A stretch of 64,000 nucleotides of DNA, taken from Asterias rubens (Eukaryota > Echinodermata > Asteroidea > Forcipulatida > Asteriidae). The stretch lies in assembly GCF_902459465.1 (NCBI RefSeq), contig NW_022985733.1, positions 1-64,000 on the forward strand. Reading direction: 5' to 3'. Shown piece by piece: positions 34,463 through 45,685 of the stretch (within the stretch, counting starts at the first letter, position 1; every line of letters begins with the position of its first letter). The notes below the pieces were generated by a model that was not told the origin of the DNA, did not search any database, and worked only from the letters and a program-made list of their open reading frames with translations. Both the position numbers and the translations under genes were made by a program.

Positions 34463-37067
34463 ATGATCTCATAGATAGGATACAAACGATATCCTTATAT
34501 CTCGAGCATATCTAGTGGAGCGCACGCGTCCTTGAGAGTTCACAATTCCACAGCCGCAATTAAGCCTGCAATTAAGCCTGCTTTGATCGTGGCGGCACAC
34601 ATCTGCTTTAAAAATACCTGTGTAGAACCATGGAGGTAGGAAACCCATGGTATTGTTAATGACACTAACAAACGTTTCCCCCCTAATTTTACTCAACATT
34701 CTATCTTTATTACAGTGCAGTATCCTTTTCCGTCAAAAGCAATGGCCAATACTGTTTCTTCCTGTACATAAAAAGGACCGACATTGTGCCTTTGAGACCA
34801 TGGTTTGATAACTTTGATTTGCATGGGAGAAAAAACAAACAAAACGGCTGCCGCATTATAACGGTGTCCGCCACGAGTTTCCCCATAATGAATTCATAAA
34901 ATCAACGTTTATGTCCACACGGTGACGCACTTTCCGGACCAGTGATGTCTGTTGTAATAGTTTGTCTTTTGTGGTGTGCGTATTGGTTTACTTTACACAA
35001 CGAAACAATGTTACACCGCAATATTTTCTTTGTTTTAATGGTACCCTCCGAAGAATATAGAACAATCGAAATACCCCATAACTGCCATACCAATTTAAGG
35101 CCGGGCGAATGTGTGTAACGAAATGGAACACGGCAAGCCCGTTTTAGTCCACCAAACGGGAACGCCCAGCCAAGATTGTCAACCAAGCATGACATTCCTA
35201 AATTTGTCATAAATACGGGATATTATTAAGAGTTTTAAACCATCGAGGTAAAATGTACAATTTCCTGTAACAGGGCGATGGTAAAGTTTTAATATACAAA
35301 AGAACATAGTTAAAGACTGAAGCTGTTTAAGTTTATCATTAAAAGAGCAAATAGTTTAACATTTAATAATTACATGGATGAGAACCTTTCCACCCATTGT
35401 TTATATTATGTGCCCATTATTTATGCCCCACATACGTGTTAAGAATGGCATTAAGGGTCAGCAATTCTTACTACGTACGCAATGATACTATATTATGCTA
35501 TGCAGATGATTGCATAGCCTCTTTTCAATGCGAACAATGCATTCGGTATCCTACATGCGTTGTGTACCATGTACCACGACATGCCTCCTGCCAATGAGGT
35601 TTAATCTAGTTACAAGGTTAAGGCAAAATAGGCAATGCATGTTAACTTTTTGGTGTTACCAATAACGATACAAAATAATGCATTATTGGGTAAATAAAAG
35701 CACAAACAGAGCTAATGTTTCAAAACTTAATAACGGACAATTGAATTTCAAAACAATTTTCATAAGTTAAAAAAAAAAAAAATCTTCCAATTGATGACCG
35801 AGTCTCATCTTATTTCACAACTTTCCATTCATTGTATAACTTTTTGGGGGTACAATTATCCAAGAACAAACATTTTATTATTAAAGTTATGGTCCGTTCC
35901 AATATAATATTGTTTTTTCTTCTCATTTTGCAAGTCTTCACATTGTATGTAAAGGTACAGTTACCCCAAGAAAGATACAATATAAATATATAAACACCCC
36001 CTCCACAGTTATTTTTCCCGTTGCAATATTCCCGGGTTGTGAATAACAATAAAACCAATCTTGAATTTAAATAAGAAAACACCAACTCTCTTCTTGTGTG
36101 AAATGTTGATGAAGTTTTGCTCGCAAATCAAATTCTGACCTATCAACTTTGGGAGGACTATTAAATATCTTTTTAAAATATTAGCACCTTGGACAGGAGA
36201 TTAAAAAGGACATGTACTAATAATTTTCCACAAAACAATTTCTCTATGAATTGGGATCCAAATGGCTACAAATGAATTTCATATTTGTATTCAAAACATA
36301 TCAGATCTACATTCATACTTGTGTTTGTACAAATATTTTTATAATCATTAATAAGACAATTTGTGAATGAACCTTTTATTTAAAGTAAAATTTGCGACAC
36401 TTATGATGATGTTACTCATAGCTCTGAACAAAACAAAAGTCAGGGTAACCACAGTAAGTTTTTTGGAATATAGAGGGCAGAAGATAAGAAGCCTGTGCAA
36501 GAACCACAAGCCTACAACTTAACCATTCTTTAAAGACAGATGGAAAAAACTACAATTGCATTTGAAGGAACCAATTTAGGAACCTTCATCTCATATGAAA
36601 CAATCTTTCCCTCTTTGTTAATGGAATTTTTAAATTAGTTATGACAATATCAGTCGATCTTAAAAATGGGGAGAGGTTTATGAATATTCATCCAAGCCTC
36701 ACTCTGATTACATTGACGAGAATGGATGCAAAAGAAGATGACTGAAACATGAGAAAGGTTTTAACTGACACACTAGAATGTGAGACCAGAAATCTTTCCA
36801 TGTGAAATCATCCAACTAAAACGATCCAATTTGAACTTTGAATACAATACTTTCAGATGCAGTTTTACCAAAGACTTGAAAACCCCCAAAACAAAAACAA
36901 ACTAAATTGAAGTTGGAAATCTGACACCCGGAATATGGTTGTTTAAATACAAGATTGTTGCATTCTTGTGCAGGCTGGCCACTCACATAACAATGTACAG
37001 ATTAAATGCAAAGTGAATCCGTATTCAAACTTGATGTAAAATATGCAGTTATCATCCAGACAACATT

Positions 37068-37440
37068 AACCCAATTTCATTAACCCAACCATGCTAAGCA
37101 CAGACAAATCTTGCTTAACAGACCCTTGTTACCAGCAAAAATTCCATTAAGTTTACATTGTTGCTAACCCTGGTGCCCCACAATTTTTTTTGCTTAGCAA
37201 AGAAATTTTCTAAGTACATGTAGTAGTTTTTGCTAACAGCTTTATGAAATTTTGAAGTTTTGCCCAAATTCTAATTCATTGAGCAGGGCTCTATTTCATA
37301 AAGCCTGTTAGCACAAAACTTGCTAAACACAGAATAATGTTGCTTAGCAGGATCAGGTTACCAGCCCAAATAACATTAAGTTTGCATTATCGTGGCTGGT
37401 GCTCGGCTAGCAAAAACAGCTTTATGAAATTGGGCCCAGG
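37068..37440. mobile_element. Two adjacent GGGCCCAATTTCAT-type inverted-repeat elements
   Basis: One degraded copy (37068-37255) and one better copy (37285-37440, ending CAGCTTTATGAAATTGGGCC) share the inner strings GCTAAGCACAGA, TTGCTTAGCA and TTACCAGC. They lie just downstream of the PSMD3 stop codon, possibly in its 3' UTR. Confidence 0.7.
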
Positions 37441-37539
37441 TGTTAATGTGGGAAACCTTAATCATTTGTCACAGATGGTTCTAGTTTTCTTTATCTTTGC
37501 ATAAAGTATGAAGCAGTACTCTTCGGTTTGGAGTTGGGG

Positions 37540-37567
37540 TTGGGTTGGGGGGGGGGGGGGGGGGGGA
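37540..37567 (+). repeat. Poly-G tract
   Basis: About 20 consecutive G after GGGGTTGGGTT. It sits 70 bp past the PSMD3 stop codon, so the PSMD3 transcript would carry a C run here. Such a long homopolymer may also be mis-sized in the assembly. Confidence 0.9.
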
Positions 37568-37638
37568 CAGAGAGGTATATGTCATCCTTGTAGTTCCAAG
37601 TAAGTGGAGGCAGGGAATTAGAGTGCTTCACAACCTTC

Positions 37639-37713
37639 TTAGAAACTGTCTTCTTCATCATCGGCCATTTCCTTGGCCAGCTCCAAATCTTGCTGCTCCC
37701 TCTCTCGACGTTC
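37639..37713 (-). CDS. PSMD3: PSMD3 exon 11
   Basis: Encodes [20 protein letters not shown] and EDSF, then TAA. The charged, acidic end matches the family. Confidence 0.95.
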   Translation of the reverse strand, partial: ERREREQQDLELAKEMADDEEDSF

Positions 37714-40700
37714 CTTTTTCAATCAGATGAAGAAAAGAAATGAAACCATAAACTTAGCAGGACTCACTCACCATTAACAGCTAACCATTAACACTAGCCT
37801 GGTGTATATAGTAAAAACTGTAGTGGGCAAGTATACACCACCTCTCTTTAACGACGACGACACCTGTTCAAAATCTGGGCTAATAAATACAACGGCACTA
37901 CTTTACGACTTATAACAACAATGCTCATATCAAGGGTAAACAAAAATTGTGGATAAAAAATAAAACCATTACATTTAATTTTTCTCACCTCAGCTGATTC
38001 CAGGTCTTTGTTGTATGACTTAGGAGGAAACCTCATTGCCTATACAGAAAACACAAAATGTAAAAAATGTAAACAAAACTCACTAAAAATTAAGCTGAAT
38101 CCCAAATGGTGTATTTATTTTAACTTCAGGTTGTCACAAAAAAAAGAAACCAATCTGTATGACAGAATAAAGCTGGGCTTGGACCAGGTGCCTGTTGATT
38201 AATAAACAAATGCTAAACCAACTGCACCATCAAACCCCCTTATACATTGAATTGGATGAATATACATAATTTTTTTAATAGTTTTTTTCAATTGCACCGG
38301 ACTCAAGCTCTTATGTTTCTGATAAGAAAAGTGTGGGTTTGAGTCCTGGTCTTGACACTTATGTCCTCAAGCCACTTAAAGCACTTGACCATAATTGCTG
38401 CACCCTTTGGATGGGACAAAAAGCTGTCACTCCAGTCCCTTGTGTAATGGCGTGTCATGGCCGAGCAGTAAAGAGCACCGGACTCAAGCTCTGGTGTTTG
38501 ATCAGCAGAGTGTGGGTTCGAATCCCGGTCGTGACACTTGCTACATAAAATTGGGGAGGTAGTGCTTTATGCTCTACCGGCCAGGCTTCGGATTAATGAT
38601 ACCCAAGCCTACATCCGTATGGATAGGGGTAACCTTGTTTCAGCCCTAAGAGTAGGTCGCAACGGCCTCTGGAAAAAAAATTATTGTAGCCCAAACCTTC
38701 AAGTGGCCTTCAGGCCTTGTGTGTCTGGCGACTTGCATATTATTTATAAAAAAAATTAAAAATAAAAAATAAAAATGCACAAACAAGAAACAAGCGCTAA
38801 ATTAATCACAAGAACCATCTCTGCTTACACAGGGCTATCTAGAATCTAGTTAAATTTGTTGTTATGATTATGTCTGCTTACCTTGACAGCTTGATTGTGG
38901 ATATCAAGACAGAAGCTGATTCTCTGATGGAAGGCGGCCATTGGTTCTCTTGTTGAGTAAATATCTACAGTCTCCTTGGAGCGAACATATCCTTTCTCAT
39001 GCTCTATACTTGCTTCGATTACTCCATCTCGGATTGCCTGTCAAGACAGATAGTAATCATAATCAAGATTACTCTACGAGTCAAAATAATGCATCTTGCG
39101 AATGAAACCTACAATCCCGGCCATATCCCGTTGGGCCACTGTCCCCTTTCAATGTTGGTTCCAAATGCTGCTCTTGGCCGGTCTTTAAGCCAACATTGAG
39201 CGGGGGATGGGGGGTGGGGGAGAAAATGTTTATTGTCAGTGAGAAGTGGACAGGGAAGGTGTTATATATCGTTAGGAATGGGTGGCCCAAACATTTTGCC
39301 TGGGATTGTAGTCAGTATATCAGACCAGGGACCAGTTTCAAAGAGCTGCTTTAATAGGCAACAAATATTGCCTAAACAATTTTCTGCTTAGCAGAAATGG
39401 GCAGGATACAGTCACAAAGTGTAAAGTGCGACATGGTAGTTTGGCTGGTAACCTTATTCTGGTATACAAAAGTGCGTTGTGCTTAGCTACTTCTTGTGCT
39501 TAAGCAGTTCAATGAAATTGGGCCTTGGTTCCTCCTATCAGGGTGTGAAACCAGATCACTTTAAAACCATTTCATCTCTCCATTTATCAAAACGAAATCT
39601 TATTACCTTAGCAACAATAAACTCTGCATCTTCAGGGCTCTCAAGCTGTAGCTTCCTGGCAACATCCGATAAGGAGATTCTTGAGTAAGAGAGGCTTATC
39701 ATACGCACTCCTGTCTTGATCACATTGTGATGAAGTCTTACAATCAGGGTGTAGGTACCATCAGATTGGAACTTAGGAGCAAAGTCCTTAAGAGTCTGGT
39801 TGAACAGATGCAGATTTCCTGTTCTCACACCTGATGACAAAAAAGGATATCAAAAATTCATGTTTTGCAAGTAACAAAACCAAGAATGTTTTTCAAGTGC
39901 TTTTAGTACTGACATGGCAGGCAAAAACAATTAATTTTCAACCCTACTTTCTTGAAGATGCTAGTTTCCTTTGAAAGATATTTCAAAGATAAGTTTATTA
40001 TTTGAACTTTTTTTACGGTAAGGTAAACTGGGGAAATTGAACCGATGGTAACTGAGGTTAGCCTCAAGGTTTTTGGATACTACTCTTTGCAGTTAAGATT
40101 ATTGTCTTACCCTGTGTAAGAAGCAAGTACGGTGCGAGTGCCTTCTGGTAAAACTTCTGTCTGAAGACGGCTCTGTCTGGAATCTCTCCAAGTAACAGCT
40201 GTACAGTTATAGCCAGCTTCTGAACCTACAAGGTGTTAGAAACAGTGTGTTAGAATTAGTAACAGTGGTCAAAAAAAGTATGTAAGCCGCCAGGGTTCAC
40301 ATCCAACCTTGGCCATCTGTAAGACTGACTAGAACTCAGTAATAGCTGTACAGTTATAGCCAGCTTCTGAACCTACAAGGTGTTAGAAACAGTGTGTTAG
40401 AATTAGCAACAGTGGTCAAAAAAAGTATGTAAGCCGCCGGGGTTCACATCCAACCTTGGCCATCTGTAAGACTGACTAGAACTCAGTAACAGCTGTACAG
40501 TTATAGCCAGCTTCTGAACCTACAAGGTGTTAGAAACAGTGTGTTAGAATTAGCAACAGTGGTCAAAACAAGTATGTAAGTCGCCGGGGTTCACATCCAA
40601 CCTTGGCCATCTGTAAGACTGACTAGAACTCAGTAACAGCTGTACAGTTCTAGCCAGCTTCTGAACCTACAAGGTGTTAGAAACAGTGTGTTAGAATTAG

Positions 40701-43700
40701 TAACAGTGGTCAATAAAAGTATGTAAGCCGCCAGGGTTCACATCCAACCTTAGCCATCTGTAAGACTGACTAGAACTCAGTAACTGCTGCATAGTTATAG
40801 CCAGCTTCTGAACCTACAAGGTGTTAGAAACAGTGTGTTAGAATTAGTAACAGTGGTCAAAAAAAGTATGTAAGCCGCCAGGGTTCACATCCAACCTTAG
40901 CCATCTGTAAGACTGACTAGAACCATAACTCAGTAACTGCTGCATAGTTATAGCCAGCTTCTGAACCTACAAGGTGTTAGAAACAGTGTGTTAGAATTAG
41001 TAACAGTGGTCAAAACATTTACCGAGGTATGCAAGCGGCCAGGGTTCACATCCAACCTAGCCATCTGTAAGACTGACTAGAACTCAGTAACTGCTGCATA
41101 GTTATAGCCAGCTTCTGAACCTACAAGGTATTATAATACAGCAATGGTCAAGACATCTGCTGCAGTATGCAGTTCACATCCCACCGTAGCTGTCTGTAAG
41201 ACTGTGTAGAACTCAGCAGGGGTTGCCCCTTAACTTTTTCAGTGACAAGCCAGTAGGATCATAAAGTTCCTAAAGATCATATTAAAAACTGAACACAAAA
41301 AAAACCCGGTAACTTACTGTCTGTTTGAAGCCTAAAGCTGTGTATTGTGGTGCTTTTCGTAAAGCTTGTAAGAGATTCTTATGTGCCTCTGAGTATTCCA
41401 ACTGGATTGCCTTAATACGACCTGTAAAAAAGATGACAAAAACAAGGTTATTTTATTTAAATCAAAAGAAACAAATTCAGGGTTGGACTCTCACAAATGT
41501 TAACATTGATCATCCTTACAACAAAACTTCACCCCCAGGTTTGGGAGTATAGTTACGGGCTCTACATAGCAAAGCCAAATCGCTCTTTACCTCTTCAGAT
41601 AAAACAGTATCCAAGAATTAAGACGGAGTGGTACTTGCAAATTGATTAAGTTTGGTTTCAGCTCTGTATCCATAACTCAAACTCGGTACAGTGATTTACT
41701 TGGGACCCTTCCATTTACAATATCCAACACCATATGATAACTCGGCCCAAACTGTTGGACTCAGATTATGGTGGTATTATCTTTGATGACAAAGTTTACC
41801 AAGGTACAAAAACTAATTAATGGCCCGACGTTTTGACCCAAACAGTCTCTCTCGGCGGCTATTGACGACACAACACACAGAAACAGGCAAACAGGTTCAA
41901 CACTACTCACCGAGGTAGTAGAGAAACCTCGCCCATTCATGATTTGATGCCTCTTCAGGGAAGGTAGACTTGGAAACCAGTTTGTCTGCCTGATCGTAGA
42001 GATTGTAATGGAGGTAGTTGCGCAGGAGCAGGTTCTGGAGGGTAGCTTGGGCTTCATTGTTGTGTCTGAGGGTAGAGGTGCGCAGTTTGGCATGCAGGAA
42101 ACTAAAGACAGAAAGAAGAAGAAAACAAATTGCGTTAGATTTGTTTAATTGCCAAGGTTTTAATCAAGACAATGATAAGTAAGAGAGTAAATCTCTCTTA
42201 GGAGGAGTGTTGGCTCTGAAAAGAGCCCAGAACTGATACTTTAAGGAGGCAACAAAGGCAATTGCCTCTGTGCCCCCCGGTCATTGCCTTGGTGTCCTTG
42301 AAATGCTCCAGTTTAAAATTAGTAAACACACACCTTCTGACTTTATCCAGTTGACCGGTGAGCTCATACGCCCTGGAGTGGTAGAAGTAAGCCTTGGCAG
42401 AGAGTTGGTCTAGAGAGCGTCTGTTCTGGGCATCAATCTTTGACATCAGAAGGTCTGAACACTTTACAGCCTGGTAAAGAAAATAAAATCAAGTTTGGAT
42501 CATTTTTTATGTAATGAAAGGGCAAGGCTATTGTCATTTTGCAAAGGGCACTTCCATTAGATAGTCTCAAAGTCAATGAGATTTTTTTAAGTAAGACCCA
42601 ACATTGGGTAACAGTTGAACATCGTGCGTACCAACAGGTACTTTTGTTTGACTTCAAGAATAACACTTAACAGCCAAAGTGATGATAAATTTGAGGTAGA
42701 AAACTTAGAAATAAAGTCAGAAATACTGATTTGGGAATAACGATTTCACCTAGTCTATATTTTTACCTCATCATATCTCTTTGTGTCAAGAAGGTGGACA
42801 ACGACCAGAAGGTGAACATAAACATCAAGCTCCGGCAGAAGTTGACCGTTGGAGGTCTTGCTACTCCGAGGACGAAAGATTATGTTGTTATCCGTTGTAT
42901 CCATTGGCTGCATTTAACAAAAGCAAAAGAAGAACAAATTTGGCCTCTAGCTACCGGGCAATCTCTGTGGTCTAGTTGGTAAGATACTGCTCAAGAATCG
43001 CAAGGGTCGTGGGTTCGAATCCCACCAAAGTAATATGCCTGTGATTTTTTTTTCACAGGACTCAAGAAAATTACCGAGTATACAGTGCTAACAACTTCAA
43101 AAGTCCTCTCAAGAAATAAAACTTGAGTGGGATTTGAACTTTGAGCTCAGGATTAGCATGGCAGATCTCTACTGACTAGTAAGCCATCAAACCCTAATGC
43201 TGGTCGTCTCACAATTTTGTCAAGGTCTGCGTTCGTACCACTGTAAATGCTACCATTTGCTACTCATTTGTTTTTATGCTAAATTATTATATTTGATGTT
43301 TATTTTAAATGCTCTTGCACAACCTTTGAAACTTTTGTAAAAGGCATTTTGTAATTATATTATAGTTTATTCTAGGACCTGATCTAACCTCGTCTAAATA
43401 TGTGATGAGCTTCTCTCTGGCTGCACTTGCGCTAGAGAAGTAACCCATGATGAGTTTACGCAGTACTCCATGATTCAATTTACGTCTTGACGAGGTCAAT
43501 GCCCTGACGACCCTTGACATGTAGTTCTTTTCCTTGGACGACACAGCTTTTTCTATGTGTTTAACATGCTCCTTGAAATCTGAGGAAAACAAAATAACAT
43601 TTTAATAACAATTAAATATTTTTTTGTATTTTTAATTTTTGTTCTTCAAATAATTTTGACAACTACATGGCAAATTTCCTCTTCTTGTGTCACAACACAC

Positions 43701-44746
43701 CAACTTATTTTGACTAAGATTGAATGGTCTGACCCTGTGATAAGAAACTATGGATCTACTGGCCTCTAGTCCTTGTACATTATTCACTTTGGCAATTGGA
43801 TAAAGAAGGATTGGAACTGTACGGATTATTAAATAAAGAAAATAAAACATTTTAAAAAGATCCATGGGTGAGGGACATGACAAATTTAATGAAATTATAA
43901 GCAAGAAACTTTCAAATGTTTAGGAACACTAAATTTAGTCGAGTAACAAACCACGTACAACCAACATCCTCTCAAATTTTGAAAGTAGAGTACATGTATG
44001 TAGGCCCTACAACTTACAATTTACCAACAACAAAAAAACAGCTTAAAAACTAAGCCTTTCTTTGACTGAAAACTTGAGCATCATTTATCATCAGTTTAAT
44101 TTAAAAATGGTCTTAGAAAAAACAAACAACAAAGGAAATTATAAAAACATTTGCATAAATGAACACCGCATGAAATAGTAATACAAAATGTGCAGAATAA
44201 TGAAAAATTGTTTGTTGTAAGCTTTGCTTATTTTTTATAAATATTGACTAGTCATCAAACACACAGTCAAACTAGATAGAATAACTTAAGCTCATTATTC
44301 ATCAGGCATTACAAAATGTCCAAACTGTCTATCTGAAAAGAATGGAGGAAAATTGAAAATCTGCGGAAACCTCTGATGTCGGAATTACACGAATTACCAC
44401 TGACAGGTTCTACACAACCGGCAATTAACATTACCATTTTACGCGTGAGTCAGCGAAATTGAACATTTTCAAAGCCCCAAAAATAACACTCCAGTTTATC
44501 TAAATGCAATAATCACTAAACCATATTCAGAAATTAAGTGTATTAAGACAATTTATTGGATTAAAAGAAAATATTATTCACAAAAAGAACATTACAAGAA
44601 AGAAAAACGACGTTGAAAATATTACCGTCGAGTGTGATCATATCGGTTTCTTTCTTCGATGGGGCTTCTTCGACCGGTCCAGTTTCTCCATTTACTTTCA
44701 CTGTGGCGTCGACCATCTCGACATCAGCAGACTTTTCCTTTCCCAT
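37639..44746 (-). CDS. PSMD3: 26S proteasome non-ATPase regulatory subunit 3 (PSMD3/Rpn3 homologue), eleven exons, complete
   Basis: Exons in transcript order: 44746-44626, 43579-43389, 42907-42767, 42470-42334, 42101-41911, 41421-41318, 40225-40111, 39830-39607, 39037-38882, 38039-37989 and 37713-37639. They join in phase to 501 aa (human PSMD3 is 534; the difference is mainly a shorter N-terminus). Hallmarks: an acidic N-terminus; [16 protein letters not shown] and [15 protein letters not shown] in the helical-repeat part; [18 protein letters not shown]; and the PCI domain, with [40 protein letters not shown] and [11 protein letters not shown]. The C-terminus has [16 protein letters not shown] and an acidic end. 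Rpn3 is a PCI scaffold of the proteasome lid, in cytosol and nucleus, without catalysis of its own. Splice sites are all GT-AG. Intron 6 is filled by a tandem array that copies the start of exon 7. Confidence 0.98.
37989..38039 (-). CDS. PSMD3: PSMD3 exon 10
   Basis: A 51-nt exon encoding [17 protein letters not shown], nearly identical to the human segment. Acceptor is tgtatag, donor GTGAGA. Confidence 0.96.
38281..38740 (+). mobile_element. Two head-to-tail tRNA-derived SINE copies in PSMD3 intron 9
   Basis: The second copy (38453-38740) is the best preserved in the window: A box TGGCCGAGCAGTAAAGAGCA, long variable arm and B box GGGTTCGAATCCC (about 38514-38526), then the common tail (GATACCCAAGCCTACATCCG, GGTCGCAACGGCC, GGCCTTCAGGCCTTGTG). 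The first copy (38300-38440) keeps the head and part of the tail (CACTTGACCATAATTGCTGC). The head is Leu/Ser-tRNA-like. The same family occurs at 7090-7460. Confidence 0.88.
38882..39037 (-). CDS. PSMD3: PSMD3 exon 9
   Basis: Encodes [40 protein letters not shown] and DIHNQAVK, the end of the PCI winged helix and the first C-terminal helix. Confidence 0.97.
39328..39524. mobile_element. GGGCCCAATTTCAT-type element in PSMD3 intron 8
   Basis: The left end GGGACCAGTTTCAAAGAGCT and right end GCAGTTCAATGAAATTGGGC are inverted. The inner strings TTCTGCTTAGCAGAAATGGG and GGCTGGTAACCTTATTCTGG match the copy at 8.0-8.4 kb. Confidence 0.72.
39607..39830 (-). CDS. PSMD3: PSMD3 exon 8 (PCI core)
   Basis: Encodes [20 protein letters not shown] and most of the PCI domain, to [11 protein letters not shown]. 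Very strongly conserved. Donor is GTAATA. Confidence 0.97.
40111..40225 (-). CDS. PSMD3: PSMD3 exon 7 (its first 35 nt lie in a tandem array)
   Basis: Encodes [20 protein letters not shown] to APYLLLTQ plus one base. Its acceptor (accttgtag) and first 35 nt are the last unit of the 147-bp array. It is the real exon because only this copy continues into LGEIPDR and has a donor (GTAAGA) in the right phase. Confidence 0.95.
40191..41217. repeat. 147-bp tandem array filling PSMD3 intron 6 and entering exon 7
   Basis: Seven units start at matching positions (AGCCAGCTTCTGAACCTAC at 40211, 40358, 40505, 40652, 40799, 40952 and 41105; spacing 147, 147, 147, 147, 153, 153). Units are over 90 percent alike by eye except the last, which is degenerate. 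On the minus strand each unit reads branch-point-like TTCTAACAC strings, a pyrimidine stretch, the acceptor CTTGTAG and then the first 35 nt of exon 7. Confidence 0.96.
41318..41421 (-). CDS. PSMD3: PSMD3 exon 6
   Basis: Encodes [20 protein letters not shown] through ALGFKQT. Acceptor is ttttttacag, donor GTAAGT. It is the last exon before the tandem array. Confidence 0.96.
41911..42101 (-). CDS. PSMD3: PSMD3 exon 5
   Basis: Encodes [40 protein letters not shown] and [10 protein letters not shown]. Donor is GTGAGT. Part of a hairpin-element arm lies just past the donor in intron 5 (near 41820-41860). Confidence 0.97.
42334..42470 (-). CDS. PSMD3: PSMD3 exon 4
   Basis: Encodes [20 protein letters not shown] and [18 protein letters not shown], plus two bases of a Ser codon completed by exon 5. 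Confidence 0.96.
42767..42907 (-). CDS. PSMD3: PSMD3 exon 3
   Basis: Encodes [15 protein letters not shown] and then [20 protein letters not shown]. In phase at both ends; acceptor is ttaaatgcag, donor GTAAAA. Confidence 0.96.
42957..43107 (+). mobile_element. tRNA-derived SINE in PSMD3 intron 2
   Basis: The head has TGGTCTAGTTGGTAAGATAC (A box) and GGGTTCGAATCCCACC (B box, about 43011-43026), with no sign of a proper anticodon arm. The tail has AGTAATATGCCTGTGATTTT and a TCACAGGACTC hairpin, shared with copies at 24.6, 29.0 and 51.1 kb. Confidence 0.82.
43389..43579 (-). CDS. PSMD3: PSMD3 exon 2
   Basis: Encodes [19 protein letters not shown] through [10 protein letters not shown], the first helical repeats. 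Acceptor is tttcctcag, donor GTTAGA. Confidence 0.96.
44626..44746 (-). CDS. PSMD3: PSMD3 exon 1
   Basis: Encodes the acidic N-terminus, [20 protein letters not shown], ending in MITLD and one base of an Asp codon. The context AACATGG is good for initiation. Donor is GTAATA. Confidence 0.95.
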
Positions 44747-45173
44747 GTTTGTTTCTGTAAGTTTCAGTCGAAATTTAGAATCAATTTGATGTAGAATTTA
44801 GCTAATAAATGATACTTTTCTACATCAGGTCCAGCAGAAATTGCATTTGGCACGACCCGTTGTCGCATGCGTACGTCTACAACCTCGTACAACCTTGGTT
44901 ACTTTTATGCAACGAATAAATATAGGAGAGAGTTGTTGTGACTCTGTTGTAAAGGTTGCAAGGATAAAACTATTAGTCACGACGGCTGTTTCATGTACCA
45001 AAAAACATAAAGCGAGGGGGGTGGCGTAAAATGGTGATGTGCCGCCCTCTAACGCTTTGTGTTCAACAAGAAGATTTCCTAACCCCAAAGCGCGCTAGCT
45101 ATCCTGGAAGGAAAATAATGTACACAAAAAAGTTGACCAGAAAACGATGCAAACTTGGAACACATATTTTGCG

Positions 45174-45685
45174 GAGATGCGTTCCGTTGTGGCGGTTTCA
45201 ACTTTCCGCCGTGTTCAGTTTTCCCGAATGACCAAATACGGTAACATTACGTCATGCGATGCCTGCGCACAGCAAGCAAAAGTAGTCAATTTTTAGTGCT
45301 GTATTGAGTCATCCGTGTTACTCTCAGGTAGCTGTCATGGCGGCGTCCAAGAGTACAACGAGCGGCGAACGCGTGGATCGTATGAGAGAATTTTGGTGTG
45401 GCACAAGCAGTGTGACCTGCTTAAGTTGTCGCATGAATACGTGTAAAGATGGGGCAAGAGAATGTGACTAAACAGAAAAGAATCGTAATAATAAACAATT
45501 TGGGGTCACCGAGAGAACTACAGTACTCGCCAGGGTACTCGCGGCGGTATTCTGGCTACGTCACCCGGAAAACTGAGCACGCCGGAAAGCTTAAACCGTT
45601 CGAACAACGTGGTGAAATGTCCGGCTACGTCACCCGGAAAACTGAACACGGCGGAAGACTGAAACCGCCACACCGTGTTTGGGAG
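45174..45685. repeat. Inverted and direct copies of a CRE/ETS-like block
   Basis: The block GGAAAACTGAACACGGCGGA with TGAAACCGCCACA appears on the plus strand at about 45622-45680. A near copy, also with CTACGTCACCCGGAAAACTG, lies at about 45555-45600, and an inverted copy at about 45174-45232. The direct copies carry TACGTCA (CRE-like) and CCGGAA (ETS-like) strings. The arrangement may be a transposon with inverted ends or a duplicated promoter block. Confidence 0.7.
45337..45471 (+). CDS. Candidate short ORF or first exon, head-to-head with PSMD3
   Basis: A start in strong context (GTCATGGCGGCG) opens 44 codons beginning MAASKSTTSGERVDRMREFW, with five Cys further on. It is diverged from PSMD3 by about 590 bp, a common bidirectional-promoter spacing. 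A donor-like AC|GTGTAAAG near 45440 could make it a 5' exon. I do not recognise the protein, and no partner exon was found. It also lies between inverted repeats, so it may be part of a mobile element. Confidence 0.2.
   Translation: MAASKSTTSGERVDRMREFWCGTSSVTCLSCRMNTCKDGARECD

Larger units (their letters stand above)
32660..37638. other. Spacer between LASP start and PSMD3 stop
   Basis: It should hold the LASP promoter and 5' UTR (right of 32659) and the PSMD3 3' UTR (left of 37639). CCAAT strings lie at 32818 and 33236, a TGCGCA-like string lies near 32790, and 33.1-33.25 kb is relatively GC-rich; these are plausible promoter parts but not proof. A short MITE (34368-34462), a G run (37540-37567) and inverted-repeat elements (37068-37440) are the only other structures seen. 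No other gene was recognised. Confidence 0.5.

Noticed and set aside
41325..41552. Plus-strand frame across PSMD3 exon 6
   Set aside because: It is antisense to a well-supported exon.
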